NCBI GenBank assembly: GCA_041395165.1
Contig: JAWLBA010000004.1
Coordinates: 55,920-119,919 of the forward strand
Direction: 5' to 3'
Origin: JAIBCM01 sp041395165
GTDB lineage: Bacteria > Verrucomicrobiota > Verrucomicrobiia > JADLBR01 > JAIBCM01
DNA: 64,000 nucleotides
The position numbers and the translations under genes were made by a program. Of the stretch, positions 44,119 through 53,237 are shown piece by piece. The notes under the pieces are model-generated. The model did no database searches and was not told the origin of the DNA. It was given only the letters and a program-made list of their open reading frames with translations. The stretch's first letter is position 1, and each line of letters opens with the position of its first letter.

Positions 44119-45162
44119 ATGGCCAAAGCATCCGAAAAAAATGGCGCAAGCGAAAATAAAGTTATGGCGGCGCGTGATAAAAATCTTGATTTAGCGCTCC
44201 AAGCCATTGCCAAACAATTTGGCGAAGGTTCTATCATGGTTTTAGGCGATACCGATACGCGCATGAAAGTTGATACGATTCCAACCGGCTGCATCGTGAT
44301 TGATAAAGCCTTAGGCGTGGGTGGATTGCCTCGCGGACGCATCATTGAAATTTATGGCCCTGAATCTTCCGGTAAAACCACGTTAACCCTCACCGTCGTT
44401 GCGGAAGCTCAAAAGGCTGGTGGCATTGCTGCTTTTATCGATGCCGAACACGCACTCGACACAGCGTATGCGCGAAGACTCGGAGTCAAAACCGATGAAC
44501 TTCTCATTTCACAACCTGATTCGGGTGAGGAAGCGCTTACCATTGCAGAAACTTTATTAAAATCGAATGCGCTGGATGTTCTCGTGATCGATTCTGTAGC
44601 GGCGCTCGTGCCTAAATCAGAATTGGAAGGCTCCATTGGCGACGCGCAAATGGGCGCGCAAGCACGACTCATGAGTCAAGCCATGCGCAAATTAACTTCT
44701 GTGATTGCCAAAGCTAAAACCATCTGCATTTTCACCAATCAAATTCGCGATAAAATTGGCGTTATGTTTGGCAGTCCCGAAACCACGACTGGCGGTAAAG
44801 CATTAAAATTTTATGCTTCGATGCGCTTGGACATTCGTCGCATTGGCCAAATTAAAGCTAATGACGGTTCCGTAGTCGGCAATCGCACCAAACTGAAAGT
44901 GGTCAAAAACAAAGTAGCCCCTCCCTTCACCGAAGCAGAATTCGATATTCTTTACAACGAAGGCATTTCTCGTGAAGGCGCACTCATTGATTATGCGATT
45001 GAAAAAGGCGTTATCGAAAAGCGCGGAGCATGGCTCTCTTATGGCGGCGAACAACTCGCTCAAGGTCGCGAAGCAGCGCGTGAAGAATTAAAAGGCAAAC
45101 CTGAATTGCGCGATAAAATTTATCAAGAAGTCATGACCCAAAACAATGGCAAGAAAGCTTAA
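44119..45162 (+). CDS. recA: recombinase RecA
   Basis: RecA drives strand exchange and SOS induction. The 347-residue product is intact: NLDLALQAIAKQFGEGSIMVLG, Walker A GPESSGKTTLTL, YARRLGVKTDELLISQPDSGEEAL, IDSVAALVPKSELEG, the L1/L2 DNA loops region (AQMGAQARLMSQAMRKLTSVIAKAKTICIFTNQIRDKIGVMFGSPETTTGGKALKFYAS) and a C-terminal basic domain. Its perfect frame right after the broken cinA shows that the indel load is local. No LexA box was searched for in detail; none is obvious in the 15-base gap, so it is probably read from the cinA promoter. Confidence 0.98.
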   Translation: MAKASEKNGASENKVMAARDKNLDLALQAIAKQFGEGSIMVLGDTDTRMKVDTIPTGCIVIDKALGVGGLPRGRIIEIYGPESSGKTTLTLTVVAEAQKAGGIAAFIDAEHALDTAYARRLGVKTDELLISQPDSGEEALTIAETLLKSNALDVLVIDSVAALVPKSELEGSIGDAQMGAQARLMSQAMRKLTSVIAKAKTICIFTNQIRDKIGVMFGSPETTTGGKALKFYASMRLDIRRIGQIKANDGSVVGNRTKLKVVKNKVAPPFTEAEFDILYNEGISREGALIDYAIEKGVIEKRGAWLSYGGEQLAQGREAAREELKGKPELRDKIYQEVMTQNNGKKA

Positions 45163-45274
45163 GTCATAGGGTTATTTGGTTGATTGTGTTTTTCCTTAAA
45201 AGAGCAAATCCGTCGTTTAACGACATTTTCCTTTCGTGTTTAAAACTATTTCATTAAGAAAATAGGGCAAAAAT

Positions 45275-45507
45275 TGGATCCCCGGGGCAAGCCCGAGGAT
45301 GACATGGCAAAAATCGAAAATTAATAGCAGAACTTAAAAGTTTTTGCGTAGAGAAGAAAAAAGTAAAAAATATTATAAAAATTTTAGTGCATCCTTAGAG
45401 AAGGTTGATTCTCCAACTTGATCCTCGCGTTTATAAAAATGCCAAATGGTGAACCGAAATGTTGCCCTTATCCAATTTGTCATCCTCGGGCTTGCCCCGG
45501 GGATCCA
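45275..45507. repeat. two 29-base inverted copies of a GC-rich palindromic repeat
   Basis: The copies at 45275-45303 and 45479-45507 are perfect reverse complements of each other. Each is itself an imperfect hairpin (CCTCGGGC...GCCCCGGGG type) bounded by GGATCC at one end and GATGAC at the other. They are 175 bases apart. The DNA between is AT-rich with no gene (a 374-base stretch between recA and frr). The motif looks like the GTCATCC...GGGGATCC repeat I recall as common in alphaproteobacterial genomes. The convergent placement after recA and frr would also stop transcripts from both sides. Confidence 0.75.
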
Positions 45508-45536
45508 GTCTCAACTCCCTCCCACCGATCTTGACC

Positions 45537-46100
45537 CTAAACCTTCATTAAATCTTTTTCTTTCACTTCCAGTTGCTGATCCAATTTTGCAACATATTGA
45601 TCGGTTAATTTTTGTATTTCTTTTTCGCCTTGTCCCAGCTCGTCCTCGGAAATTTTTCCGTCTTTTTGCAATTTTTTTAAGGCGTCCAATCCCTCACGAC
45701 GCTCATGACGAATCGCCACGCGTTGTTCTTCAGTCATTTTGCGAACCGCTTTTACCAACTCCTCGCGTCGTTGCTGAGAAAGTTCAGGAAAAGGAATACG
45801 AATAATTTTACCATCGACTTGCGGAGTAATTCCCAAAGAAGAAGTTTCCAACGCCTTGCGAATCGGCTCCACCGTAGCAACGTCCCACGGTTGAATCATC
45901 AACAAACGAGGTTCCGGCGTTGTCAATCCAGCTAATTCTCGCATTTTCAAAACGGTGCCCGGATAAGCCTCTACCGCTAAATTTTCTACTAGCGAAGGCG
46001 ATGCCTTGCCCGTCCTCACTGTCGCAAGTTCTTGATGCAAAAAATTGACGGTTTTTTCCATCTGTTCTTCTGTTTGCAGCAACACCTCATCGACACTCAT
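45537..46100 (-). CDS. frr: ribosome recycling factor
   Basis: RRF splits post-termination ribosomes with EF-G. The 187-residue sequence is typical: MSVDEVLLQTEEQMEKTVNFLHQELATVRTGKASPSLVENLAVEAYPGTVLKMRELAGLTTPEPRLLMIQPWD and the C-terminal IPFPELSQQRREELVKAVRKMTEEQRVAIRHERRE. It sits 2 bases after hpf. The usual pyrH-frr link holds, but with hpf and a mobile element between them. Confidence 0.97.
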   Translation of the reverse strand: MSVDEVLLQTEEQMEKTVNFLHQELATVRTGKASPSLVENLAVEAYPGTVLKMRELAGLTTPEPRLLMIQPWDVATVEPIRKALETSSLGITPQVDGKIIRIPFPELSQQRREELVKAVRKMTEEQRVAIRHERREGLDALKKLQKDGKISEDELGQGEKEIQKLTDQYVAKLDQQLEVKEKDLMKV

Positions 46101-46102
46101 AA

Positions 46103-46444
46103 TTAACCTCGAACGGATCGTCTGGCTTTTTGTTGAGCGCGCGTGCGTTTGGAACGCAATTTGGTCTTATGGCGACGCAACTGAACTTCAAGTTTGTCCA
46201 CCACCAGATCAATCGCGCTATAAAGATCATGACTGTGCACTTCTGCATGCAAATCATTTCCCGGCACGCCCACGTGCACTTTGACTTGATACTGTTTGGC
46301 ACCATGATTTTCGTCATGATACAAAACCACATGCGCGCCCAGAGCTTTTTCATCAAAACGATCCAAGCTTGCAATTTTTTCCTCTACATAATCGCGAATC
46401 GCACCCGTTAAGGTAATGTGTCGCACTGAATAATGAATTTTCAT
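46103..46444 (-). CDS. hpf: short ribosome hibernation promoting factor
   Basis: HPF/RaiA family protein of about 113 residues from ATG at 46444: MKIHYSVRHITLTGAIRDYVEEKIASLDRFDEKALGAHVVLYHDENHGAKQYQVKVHVGVPGNDLHAEVHSHDLYSAIDLVVDKLEVQLRRHKTKLRSKR. It has the dsRBD-like fold and basic end of short HPF, with no long C-terminal dimer domain. The open frame extends 12 codons upstream into the adjacent mobile element, but the ribosome site and ATG fix the start. The Shine-Dalgarno (AGGAG) spans the element edge. Confidence 0.93.
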   Translation of the reverse strand: MKIHYSVRHITLTGAIRDYVEEKIASLDRFDEKALGAHVVLYHDENHGAKQYQVKVHVGVPGNDLHAEVHSHDLYSAIDLVVDKLEVQLRRHKTKLRSKRTRAQQKARRSVRG

Positions 46445-46455
46445 CGTTTTACTCC

Positions 46456-46733
46456 TAGGTCGTGTTAGCAAATAATACAAGGGGAATGTTGTTGAAACTT
46501 AGCCTTTTAGCAAGGCAGCGGCGCAGGAGTGCATCCGCGCTTGGATGCTCGACTAAGCCGATAACAACGCTAAAGGGCTAAGTTTCACAACCCCTTGGGC
46601 TGGATTTTTTCTTTTCTGACTGTGTTGCTTTTCGGCACAATATCCACTCAGGGATATTGTGCTTTCATCGCGTCTTGCCAGAAAAGAAAACTCTACCAGC
46701 AGTCCCCTTTGTCTTATTTGCTAACACGACCTA
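46456..46733. mobile_element. MITE-like element with 20-base perfect terminal inverted repeats
   Basis: The left end (46456-46484) and right end (46704-46733) are inverted copies: the outer 20 bases, TAGGTCGTGTTAGCAAATAA, match perfectly and the next ten differ by a few. Inside lie further palindromes: GCACAATATCC/GGATATTGTGC hairpin near 46635-46665, a TTTTCTTTTCTG/CAGAAAAGAAAA pair, and an AAACTTAGCC/GGCTAAGTTT pair. There is no gene of useful size. The ends begin and close with TA, as expected for insertion at TA by a Tc1/mariner-IS630-type transposase. It separates pyrH from hpf-frr. Confidence 0.75.
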
Positions 46734-46736
46734 ATT

Positions 46737-47480
46737 TTATTCGCCCACCAATGTTCCGACCGACTCTCCCAAAAGAGCACGACGAATATTGCCAGACTTA
46801 AACATATCAAAAATGACAATAGGAATTTTATTGTCCAGACACAAAGAAAAAGCAGCGGAATCCATCACTTTTAATCGCCGCTGCAAGGCTTCCTGATAAC
46901 TAATATAACTAAAATGTTTTGCTTTAGGAAATTTTTTAGGATCTTTATCATAAACCCCGTTCACCTTTGTAGCTTTCAATAAAACATCGGCACCAATCTC
47001 AGAAGCGCGTAAAGCCGCAGTCGTGTCAGTAGTAAAATAAGGATTGCCCGTGCCTGCAACAAAAATCACAACCCTACCTTTTTCCAAGTGGCGCATCGCG
47101 CGACGCCGAATAAATGGCTCTGCCACATTTTTCATATCAATCGATGACATCACACGCGTTTGCACGCTTTGCTTTTCCAAAGCATCTTGTAAAGCCAAGC
47201 CATTAATAACCGTTGCTAGCATGCCCATATAATCACCCGCCACACGATCCATTCCAGCCTGCTCCGCTAATTGACCTCGCCAAATATTGCCACCCCCGAC
47301 CACAATAGCCATTTGCACACCCACCTGACGCGCTTGTTTAATTTCTGCTGCTAACGCTTTGACAATGTCAGGACAAATCGCCTCCACATCACTTTGCAAG
47401 GCTTCCCCGCTTAACTTCAATACCACGCGATGAATTTTTCTCCCTCTTTTCCCCTTAATAAATGATTGCCTTGAATTCAC
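46737..47480 (-). CDS. pyrH: UMP kinase
   Basis: PyrH phosphorylates UMP to UDP for nucleotide and cell wall supply. Starting at GTG 47480, the product has VVLKLSGEALQSD, MAIVVGGGNIWRG, MDRVAGDYMGMLATVINGLALQDALEK, VMSSIDMKNVAEPFIRRRAMRHLEKGRVVIFVAGTGNPYFTTDTTAALRA and MDSAAFSLCLDNKIPIVIFD, all typical of UMP kinase. The first 15 residues are basic and may be untranslated if a later start is used. The 3' end lies three bases from the mobile element. tsf and rpsB, often upstream, are not present. Confidence 0.96.
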   Translation of the reverse strand: MNSRQSFIKGKRGRKIHRVVLKLSGEALQSDVEAICPDIVKALAAEIKQARQVGVQMAIVVGGGNIWRGQLAEQAGMDRVAGDYMGMLATVINGLALQDALEKQSVQTRVMSSIDMKNVAEPFIRRRAMRHLEKGRVVIFVAGTGNPYFTTDTTAALRASEIGADVLLKATKVNGVYDKDPKKFPKAKHFSYISYQEALQRRLKVMDSAAFSLCLDNKIPIVIFDMFKSGNIRRALLGESVGTLVGE

Positions 47481-47566
47481 GGGCGGTCATTCTGCAAGTT
47501 CTTTGGCAAGAAGGCAACGGGAAAAACTTTCTTTTCTCAAAAATCCACTTAACTTTAAGCCGATTT

Positions 47567-48340
47567 ATGAAAATTTTTAGTGACTACCATACCCATCCCC
47601 AAGCTCATCAACTCCAACCTTATACCGAAGCTTTACTCCAACCTTGGGCGGAAACATGCCGCAAAAAAGGCATTACGGACATCGCTTTTACGGATCACGA
47701 TCGCTATCATCAAGCCGTAGATTTTAACGTCATCGAAACGGTTCGAGAAAAAAATTCTGATCTTAAAATTCGAGCCGGAATTGAATTAGACAACGACCCT
47801 GTCAATTCCACAGCCGGAAGAAAATGGGTTGAAAAAAATTGGGATCGCTTGGATTTTGTTTTAGGTTCGGTTCATTTTCTTAATAACTGGGCTTTCGATC
47901 ATGCCGGCCAAGAAAAAGAGTTTCAACAACGCAACATCGATGAAGTCTACACTCACTATATTAAAAATCTAAATAGCCTAATCAACCAAGGCCACATCGA
48001 TTGCCTAGCTCACCTTGACCTCATTAAAATTTTTAAGTTTTTCCCTACACAACCACTCGATCAACTCTTTCGCCCAATTTTAGAACAAATAAAAAAAGCG
48101 AATTTAGCCATGGAAATCAGCACGGCTGGCTGGCGAAAGCCGGTGAATACGCCATATCCCGATCAAACCATTATTCGCCTAGCGCTTGAATTAAAAATTC
48201 CTTTCACCCTAGCTTCCGATGCCCATTCCCATTTTCAAATTGCGGAACATTACGATCGACTGGCTCAACTATTAACCGAACTGGGCATTCAAGAAATTGC
48301 CATTTACGAAAAACATCAACGTCAACTTGTCACTCTATAA
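47567..48340 (+). CDS. PHP-family histidinol-phosphatase-like enzyme
   Basis: A 257-residue protein of the PHP metal-dependent phosphoesterase family. Metal ligands and motifs: YHTHP near the start, FTDHDRYH, GIELDND, LGSVHFL, LAHLDLI, MEISTAGW and ASDAHSH, each carrying His, Glu or Asp of the trinuclear site. The order agrees with HisJ/HisK-type histidinol phosphatases, which make histidinol. No other his gene is in the window, so another phosphoester is possible. The start at 47567 is chosen over the longer frame from 47462 because the motif YHTHP should lie near the N-terminus. It is 3 bases from the MDR gene, so co-transcribed. Confidence 0.85.
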   Translation: MKIFSDYHTHPQAHQLQPYTEALLQPWAETCRKKGITDIAFTDHDRYHQAVDFNVIETVREKNSDLKIRAGIELDNDPVNSTAGRKWVEKNWDRLDFVLGSVHFLNNWAFDHAGQEKEFQQRNIDEVYTHYIKNLNSLINQGHIDCLAHLDLIKIFKFFPTQPLDQLFRPILEQIKKANLAMEISTAGWRKPVNTPYPDQTIIRLALELKIPFTLASDAHSHFQIAEHYDRLAQLLTELGIQEIAIYEKHQRQLVTL

Positions 48341-48343
48341 TCT

Positions 48344-49348
48344 ATGAAATCTGCCATTCTCGAAGGCGTCAACCAACCTTTTCATCTAAAATCTGTCGAC
48401 GCACCTCAACTACAATCCAACGAAGCGCTCGTTCAACTCAAAACTACTGCTCTTAACCATCGCGATCTTTGGATTCAAAAAGGTCAATATGCCGGTTTGA
48501 AATTTCCAATTATTTTAGGATCCGACGGAGCTGGTATTGTCAAAGAATGTCGCACGGAAACCACCTCATTATGGCTCAACCAAGAAGTCATCATTTGTCC
48601 CAGCCTAAACTGGGGAAAACATCCTCAAGCCCAATCCAGTATTTTTGAAATTCTTGGCTTGCCACGGAATGGAACATTTGCCGAATGGCTCACGATTCCT
48701 GCAGACAATCTTTTTCTCAAACCACCTCATCTTTCGTGGGAAGAGGCTGCTGCTTTACCCTTAGCCGGTCTGACCGCTTATCGCGCTCTTTTTTCTCGTG
48801 CCCATCTGCAATCACAAGAAAACATTTTAATCACCGGTGTCGGAGGTGGAGTTGCGTTATTTGCGCTTCAATTTGCTTTAGCAACCCATGCCAATGTCTA
48901 TGTCACATCAGGGTCCGATCAAAAAATCCAGCGCGCCCTTCAACTCGGCGCAACGCATGGCGTGAATTACCATCACGACAACTGGCATGAACAACTCCAA
49001 CAAGAAATGGCGCGAGGCTTCGATGTTATTTTAGACAGCGCAGGTGGCGCTTCATTTCTTCATTTAATCGATCTTCTTCGACCAGGAGGACGACTTGTTT
49101 TCATGGGCGCTACTCAAGGCAATCCTCCCGAACTTCCCATGCGAAAAATTTTCTGGAAACAGTTATCTCTTTTCGGAACAACCATGGGCAACTTAGAAGA
49201 ATTTGGCGAAATGCTCCATTTCGTAGCGGCACATCAAATCAAACCCATTCTAGATAGCACACATTCGTTAGATGAAATTAATAATGCCTTTCAACGAATG
49301 GAACGCAGTGAACAATTTGGAAAAATCGTTCTAAAAATAAACGAATAA
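48344..49348 (+). CDS. medium-chain dehydrogenase/reductase (zinc or quinone type)
   Basis: A 334-residue MDR protein. GroES-like part: LNHRDLWIQKGQYAGLKFPIILGSDGAGIVKE (residues 38-70), then NGTFAEWLTIPADNLFLKPPHLSWEEAAALPLAGLTAYRAL. Rossmann part: ILITGVGGGVALFALQFALATHANVYVTSG and VILDSAGGASFLHLIDLLRPGGRLVFMGATQGN. The catalytic-zinc Cys of alcohol dehydrogenases (GxGHE..G) is not seen, and the structural four-Cys loop is missing, so a quinone oxidoreductase-like or zinc-free member is more likely. The substrate is unknown. It ends convergently with the DUF6600-like gene. Confidence 0.85.
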   Translation: MKSAILEGVNQPFHLKSVDAPQLQSNEALVQLKTTALNHRDLWIQKGQYAGLKFPIILGSDGAGIVKECRTETTSLWLNQEVIICPSLNWGKHPQAQSSIFEILGLPRNGTFAEWLTIPADNLFLKPPHLSWEEAAALPLAGLTAYRALFSRAHLQSQENILITGVGGGVALFALQFALATHANVYVTSGSDQKIQRALQLGATHGVNYHHDNWHEQLQQEMARGFDVILDSAGGASFLHLIDLLRPGGRLVFMGATQGNPPELPMRKIFWKQLSLFGTTMGNLEEFGEMLHFVAAHQIKPILDSTHSLDEINNAFQRMERSEQFGKIVLKINE

Positions 49349-49356
49349 TCAAATAA

Positions 49357-50208
49357 TTAGCGACGCTTCTTTTTAACTTCTTCAACGGTTTGTTGTATAG
49401 ATTGCTCTATAATAGTGGAACTCATCACATCCAAATCACGCTTCTTTTTCGAAGCGTTTCCACTTAACCAAGCTTCAATACGACGTTGAATACCATCCTT
49501 ATCCTGAGCAATTTTAGGACGATAAATAAAAAGATAACGCTCTTCATAACGCTCAGGTCGAGCGGCATTCCACACAGGCAAACTCATAATCGTATGACGA
49601 ACAATATTTTGTCCCGTTAAAGCAGTTATTTCTTTAGGCGCGGGCCCCGCTCGAACAAAATCACGATAGTTAGCAATTTTAAAAATATGCTGACTTACCT
49701 GAGTTTTTGGCAAAATCTTCTCCACCTCTTCATCCCCTAAAAAATCTTCTTTTTTAAGAGAGTGAATTAATTTTGTTTTTAAAATAAAAAACCAATTTTT
49801 TCCTGTTGTCTCGACTTGCTGGTTCCAACCGAAAAATTGATCCGTAGCGCGCCACTCAACACGAGCTGGATCCCAATTGACATCAGGAATCCAACCCCAT
49901 CTTTGCCCCATTCGCTGCCACCATCCATAATCATAACAAATGTCAGCAAAAGGTTCTTCTCCTCGCCACAACCATCCCCAATCCGTATAAACCCATTGCC
50001 CTTGCTGATAAGGAACCCAACTCTCTTCTTGATTTGGCTTTGGGAAGTAAATCCAACCAATAGTTTCAACTTTTTTCCATTCTCCGTAAGGCGCCAAAAT
50101 TTCTAAAAATTGATCAAAATCAACAACACCTCGTTCGGTATAAGGCTCCATAGCGCCTTGCGCTAAAAAACAAAATCCCAATATCACCCCACAAAAAAAC
50201 GATCTCAT
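49357..50208 (-). CDS. secreted Trp/Tyr-rich protein (DUF6600-like)
   Basis: A 283-residue protein with a signal peptide (MRSFFCGVILGFCFLAQGAME). The first half is rich in Trp and Gly: ILAPYGEWKKVETIGWIYFP, WVPYQQGQWVYTDWGWLWRGEEPFADICYDYGWWQRMGQRWGWIPDVNWDPARVEWR. This repeating W-x-P pattern is what I know as DUF6600 in verrucomicrobial envelope proteins. The second half (residues 150-283) is Lys/Glu-rich and probably helical. Its start overlaps the end of the NDUFA9-like gene by 4 bases, so translation is coupled. The function is unknown. Confidence 0.75.
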   Translation of the reverse strand: MRSFFCGVILGFCFLAQGAMEPYTERGVVDFDQFLEILAPYGEWKKVETIGWIYFPKPNQEESWVPYQQGQWVYTDWGWLWRGEEPFADICYDYGWWQRMGQRWGWIPDVNWDPARVEWRATDQFFGWNQQVETTGKNWFFILKTKLIHSLKKEDFLGDEEVEKILPKTQVSQHIFKIANYRDFVRAGPAPKEITALTGQNIVRHTIMSLPVWNAARPERYEERYLFIYRPKIAQDKDGIQRRIEAWLSGNASKKKRDLDVMSSTIIEQSIQQTVEEVKKKRR

Positions 50209-51187
50209 TCACCTTTTAAAATTCTATGAATACCTGTTTTAAAATCTTCTGCTTCAAACCCCAATTCGCTCATCGCTTTTTCCGCATTACCCACGTTATC
50301 TTCCTCCAACATCTTCACTGCATCCACACTGATTGACGATTTGGGAAAAATTTTTTCTGCAACGCCTGCCACGAAATAAGCTAATTCAAAAGGAACCGAA
50401 ACAATAAGCGGTTTTGAACAAGTTATCCATTTCCACGGAATCAACACAGGATATAAACCGGGAAACGATTTTACCCAGGTTGGTTTAAGACCTCTTGCCA
50501 ACGCTATTTCCATCAATAAATCTTTCAAAGCAATGGGTGTCGGACCACAAAGATCGTAAACTTTTTCTATCGCTGACTCTCTCGTTAGAGCCCTAACAAA
50601 ACAATGAGCCACGTTTTCAACTGCAATCGGTTGAAATAAATTTTTACCCTCCCCAAAGCAAGGCACACAACCGAATTGCAAAACATTCATGGGAAAACTC
50701 ATCATTCGAACGAATATCTTAATGAATTCACTTTCCACCCCGTAAATTAAAGAAGGACGAAAAATCGTCCAATCTAAACCGCTGGTTCGCACCACTTCTT
50801 CTCCTGCCCATTTCGTCTGGTGATAACAAGAAGCCGCATGTGGCCGTGTGCCTAAAGCGCTCATATGAATCAGACGTTTCACACCAGAAGCTTGCATCGC
50901 TTTTACCACTTCACGCGTGGCTTCCACATGAGCCGTTCGAAAACGATTTTTCTTACTCGGTGCAATAATGCCGATCAAATGAATCACAGCTCTGATATCT
51001 TTCATAGCCGGCAACAGAGCATCTTTTTCTGACACATTCGCCTCAAAACAATCCACATCACGAAACCCAGGAAGTTTCTGTAATCTTTTGCATTTCTCGA
51101 AACGACTCTGACGGAATGACCGTGCTTTAACAGCTCTCGCACGACAATACGTCCCACAAAACCGTTACCGCCCGTTACTAAGATCAT
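50205..51187 (-). pseudogene. NAD(P)-dependent epimerase/NDUFA9-like reductase, one frameshift
   Basis: An extended short-chain dehydrogenase of the atypical kind (complex I NDUFA9-like). The start MILVTGGNGFVGRIVVRELLKHGHSVRVVSRNAK holds the TGG.GFVG nucleotide motif. The frame fails after that. One A added to the run at 51086-51089 joins RLQKLPGFRDVDCFEANVSEKD and the long frame, which includes VIHLIGIIAPS, HVEATREVVKAMQASGVKRLIHMSALGTRPHAASCYHQTKWAGEEVVRTSGLDWTIFRPSLIYG and FFQPIAVENVAHC-like text. The YxxxK of the catalytic site is YHQTK. A membrane-lipid or quinone role is common in relatives, but the substrate is unknown. Confidence 0.85.
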
Positions 51188-51206
51188 AGATATTTTTAAG
51201 TTAAAC

Positions 51207-52784
51207 TTATTTTGCCAGTTCCGCGCACTTTTTCAAATCCAGCTTTCCACTACCCAAAACCGGAATCGCTTCCACGCGTTTTACCACTTTAGGAATCCAT
51301 AAATTAGGCAACCCTTTTTCATGCAATTTTTTGATTAAATCCGCACCCGACAAATCCAATACACTCAACGCCACTAACTCTTCACCTTTTTCCGTATGAG
51401 GTCTTCCCACTACAGCAAAAATCGCATGATCATGTTCCTTAGCACGATAACACTCATTCAAATGTTGTTCCACTAATCCATGCGGAACCATTTCACCACC
51501 AATTTTAGAAAAACGCGACAATCGACCTTCGATATAAAGAAAACCGTCTTCATCCATCCGACCCAAATCTCCTGTTTTCAGCCATCCTTCTTGTAACACT
51601 TCATTCGTTCGCTTGGGATCATTCAAATAACCTTTGAAAATATTAACCCCCTTAAACCAAATCATGCCCTTCTCAAATAAAGACATCGGCGCGTCCGTTT
51701 CAGGATGTCGAATCCGCACCGCCACACCTCCCACCATTGGTCCAACACTGCCACGACGGTTGCGAGTCTGCCCTGGAAACTGTTCCTTCCACATTTCCGA
51801 CTCCACAAAATTTGTGCTAATAACCGGTGAAGTTTCCGTTAATCCATACCCCTCGCGCGCCGGCACATGAAACCGTTCTTCAAACTGTTCCGCCAACTCT
51901 ACAGGCAATTTTTCAGCTCCCGTCAAAACCACTTTCACCGTTTTAAGCTGTTCCGGTTTTACCCGACGCAAATAACTTCTCAAAAAAGTTGGTGTGCTAA
52001 TTACCAAAGTAATGCCATAGCGCTCAATAATTTCACCAAGTTTTACCACTTCTAAAGGACTGACATAAGTCACCACTTCTGGACCAAAACAAAGTGGATA
52101 CCAAAGCGTCACAGTAAATCCAAAAGAATGAAAGATAGGTAAACACCCAAGAAGTTTACTTTCCGAGGTTAATTCTAACACTTCTCCAACTTGCGCCGCA
52201 TTTCCCAATAAATTACGATGCGTCAATATCACCCCTTTTGGCTCACCCGAACTACCGCTCGTAAACAACAAAGCCGCCTCTCGATCCCCGCCTTCAGTAG
52301 GAAGCTTAAAAAATTTCATGATTCCCTTCCACCCCAGGCTCATAACAACTATCCAGCGCCACAACACTCTCCCTTTTCCAATCTCTTTCAACACCGTCGA
52401 CAAATCCCAACGCTGCACAGGCCAAGGAAAATCTTTCAATTTCGTCACAAAAGCTTCTGCCGTAAAAACAGAATTTAAATTCGCAATACGCATAGCTATC
52501 TCATTACTCGCCATGCCCGCAGTAAAATTTAAATTCACTGGCACTTTACCTGCCAAAACCGTAGCCAAATTAATAAGCGTTGTTCCCAATCCAGGCGGCA
52601 ACACAATTCCCACTCTCTGCCCTGAAACATGACACCGAATCCAACTCGCTAACGCCAAAGCCGATGCCAATAACAAACCGCCATTCAGTTGGCGTCCCTT
52701 TTGAAACGCATCAGTGACAACCGGTTTAAACTGTTTTCTTTTCAAACCGCGCACACACGCTTGTGCTAACGACTGCTGTAACAT
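51207..52784 (-). CDS. AMP-dependent acyl-CoA/acyl-ACP synthetase
   Basis: A 525-residue adenylate-forming enzyme: AALLFTSGSSGEPKGVILTHRNLLGN (P-loop), LGCLPIFHSFGFTVTLWYPLCFGPEVV, EGYGLTETSPVIS, GWLKTGDLGRMDEDGFLYIEGR with the ATP-binding Asp, and the end IPVLGSGKLDLKKC with catalytic Lys. It resembles the ligase half of Aas (2-acyl-GPE acyltransferase/acyl-ACP synthetase). The open frame begins at MLQQSLAQAC, which looks like the linker after an acyltransferase domain rather than a true start. The remnants at 52785-53190 carry that domain. So the real protein is probably longer at its N-terminus. It would recycle fatty acids into lipids. Confidence 0.85.
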   Translation of the reverse strand: MLQQSLAQACVRGLKRKQFKPVVTDAFQKGRQLNGGLLLASALALASWIRCHVSGQRVGIVLPPGLGTTLINLATVLAGKVPVNLNFTAGMASNEIAMRIANLNSVFTAEAFVTKLKDFPWPVQRWDLSTVLKEIGKGRVLWRWIVVMSLGWKGIMKFFKLPTEGGDREAALLFTSGSSGEPKGVILTHRNLLGNAAQVGEVLELTSESKLLGCLPIFHSFGFTVTLWYPLCFGPEVVTYVSPLEVVKLGEIIERYGITLVISTPTFLRSYLRRVKPEQLKTVKVVLTGAEKLPVELAEQFEERFHVPAREGYGLTETSPVISTNFVESEMWKEQFPGQTRNRRGSVGPMVGGVAVRIRHPETDAPMSLFEKGMIWFKGVNIFKGYLNDPKRTNEVLQEGWLKTGDLGRMDEDGFLYIEGRLSRFSKIGGEMVPHGLVEQHLNECYRAKEHDHAIFAVVGRPHTEKGEELVALSVLDLSGADLIKKLHEKGLPNLWIPKVVKRVEAIPVLGSGKLDLKKCAELAK

Positions 52785-53190
52785 CTCACGATTTTCGGGT
52801 AAGCTTTTGCGCCTAACTCAAAGCGCCTTCTCGAACCTTCGCTACCGAAAAATTTTCTACAACTGCTCTTCCCCATCTCCATCTCCCTGTTCAGCAATCC
52901 ATACTTGGAATCACCGAACATTTGACTGTTTCACCAATGCCTCCAGGCCTTCGTGCAATCGCAACAAACCACCTAATCAGTCAGCAAGCCCAGGCGGTAA
53001 AGAAAGACTGCCCTGCTCCAAATATTGAACAGCTTCCTCAAATCCCTTTCACCAGTTGCAAACGCTTTTAATTTTTCCAAACCTCTTGCACTAAACAATC
53101 GTGCTTGAGATAAAAAAGCGCGAATAGGCAATTTCAGCGTTTGATGCAACCAAAGTAAACGATCCGGCGTCACATGATTGTAGACAAAAT
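52785..53190 (-). pseudogene. acyltransferase (PlsC-like) remnant, probably the N-terminal domain of the synthetase
   Basis: Read on the minus strand, scraps in three frames line up before the ligase gene: VTPDRLLWLHQTLKLPIRAFLSQARLFSARG, then EEAVQYLEQGSLSLPPG in another frame, GLLRLHEGLEALVKQSN, PVWIAEQ, and SLPENREMLQQSLAQ leading into the ligase. The EEAVQYLEQGSL and RLHEGLEALVKQSN parts fit the middle and late blocks of PlsC-type acyltransferases in Aas fusions. The HX4D motif is not recoverable with certainty; an HVTPD stretch may be its remains. At least four indels occur. It is either decayed or poorly read. Confidence 0.5.
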
Positions 53191-53237
53191 AGAAGGAGCG
53201 GGAGATGATAAATCTTTCATTAACTCAAAACAACTCG

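Noticed and set aside
45446..45805. Plus-strand open frame of 119 codons opposite frr
   Set aside because: Begins in the repeat and overlaps an essential gene in the opposite sense; low complexity.
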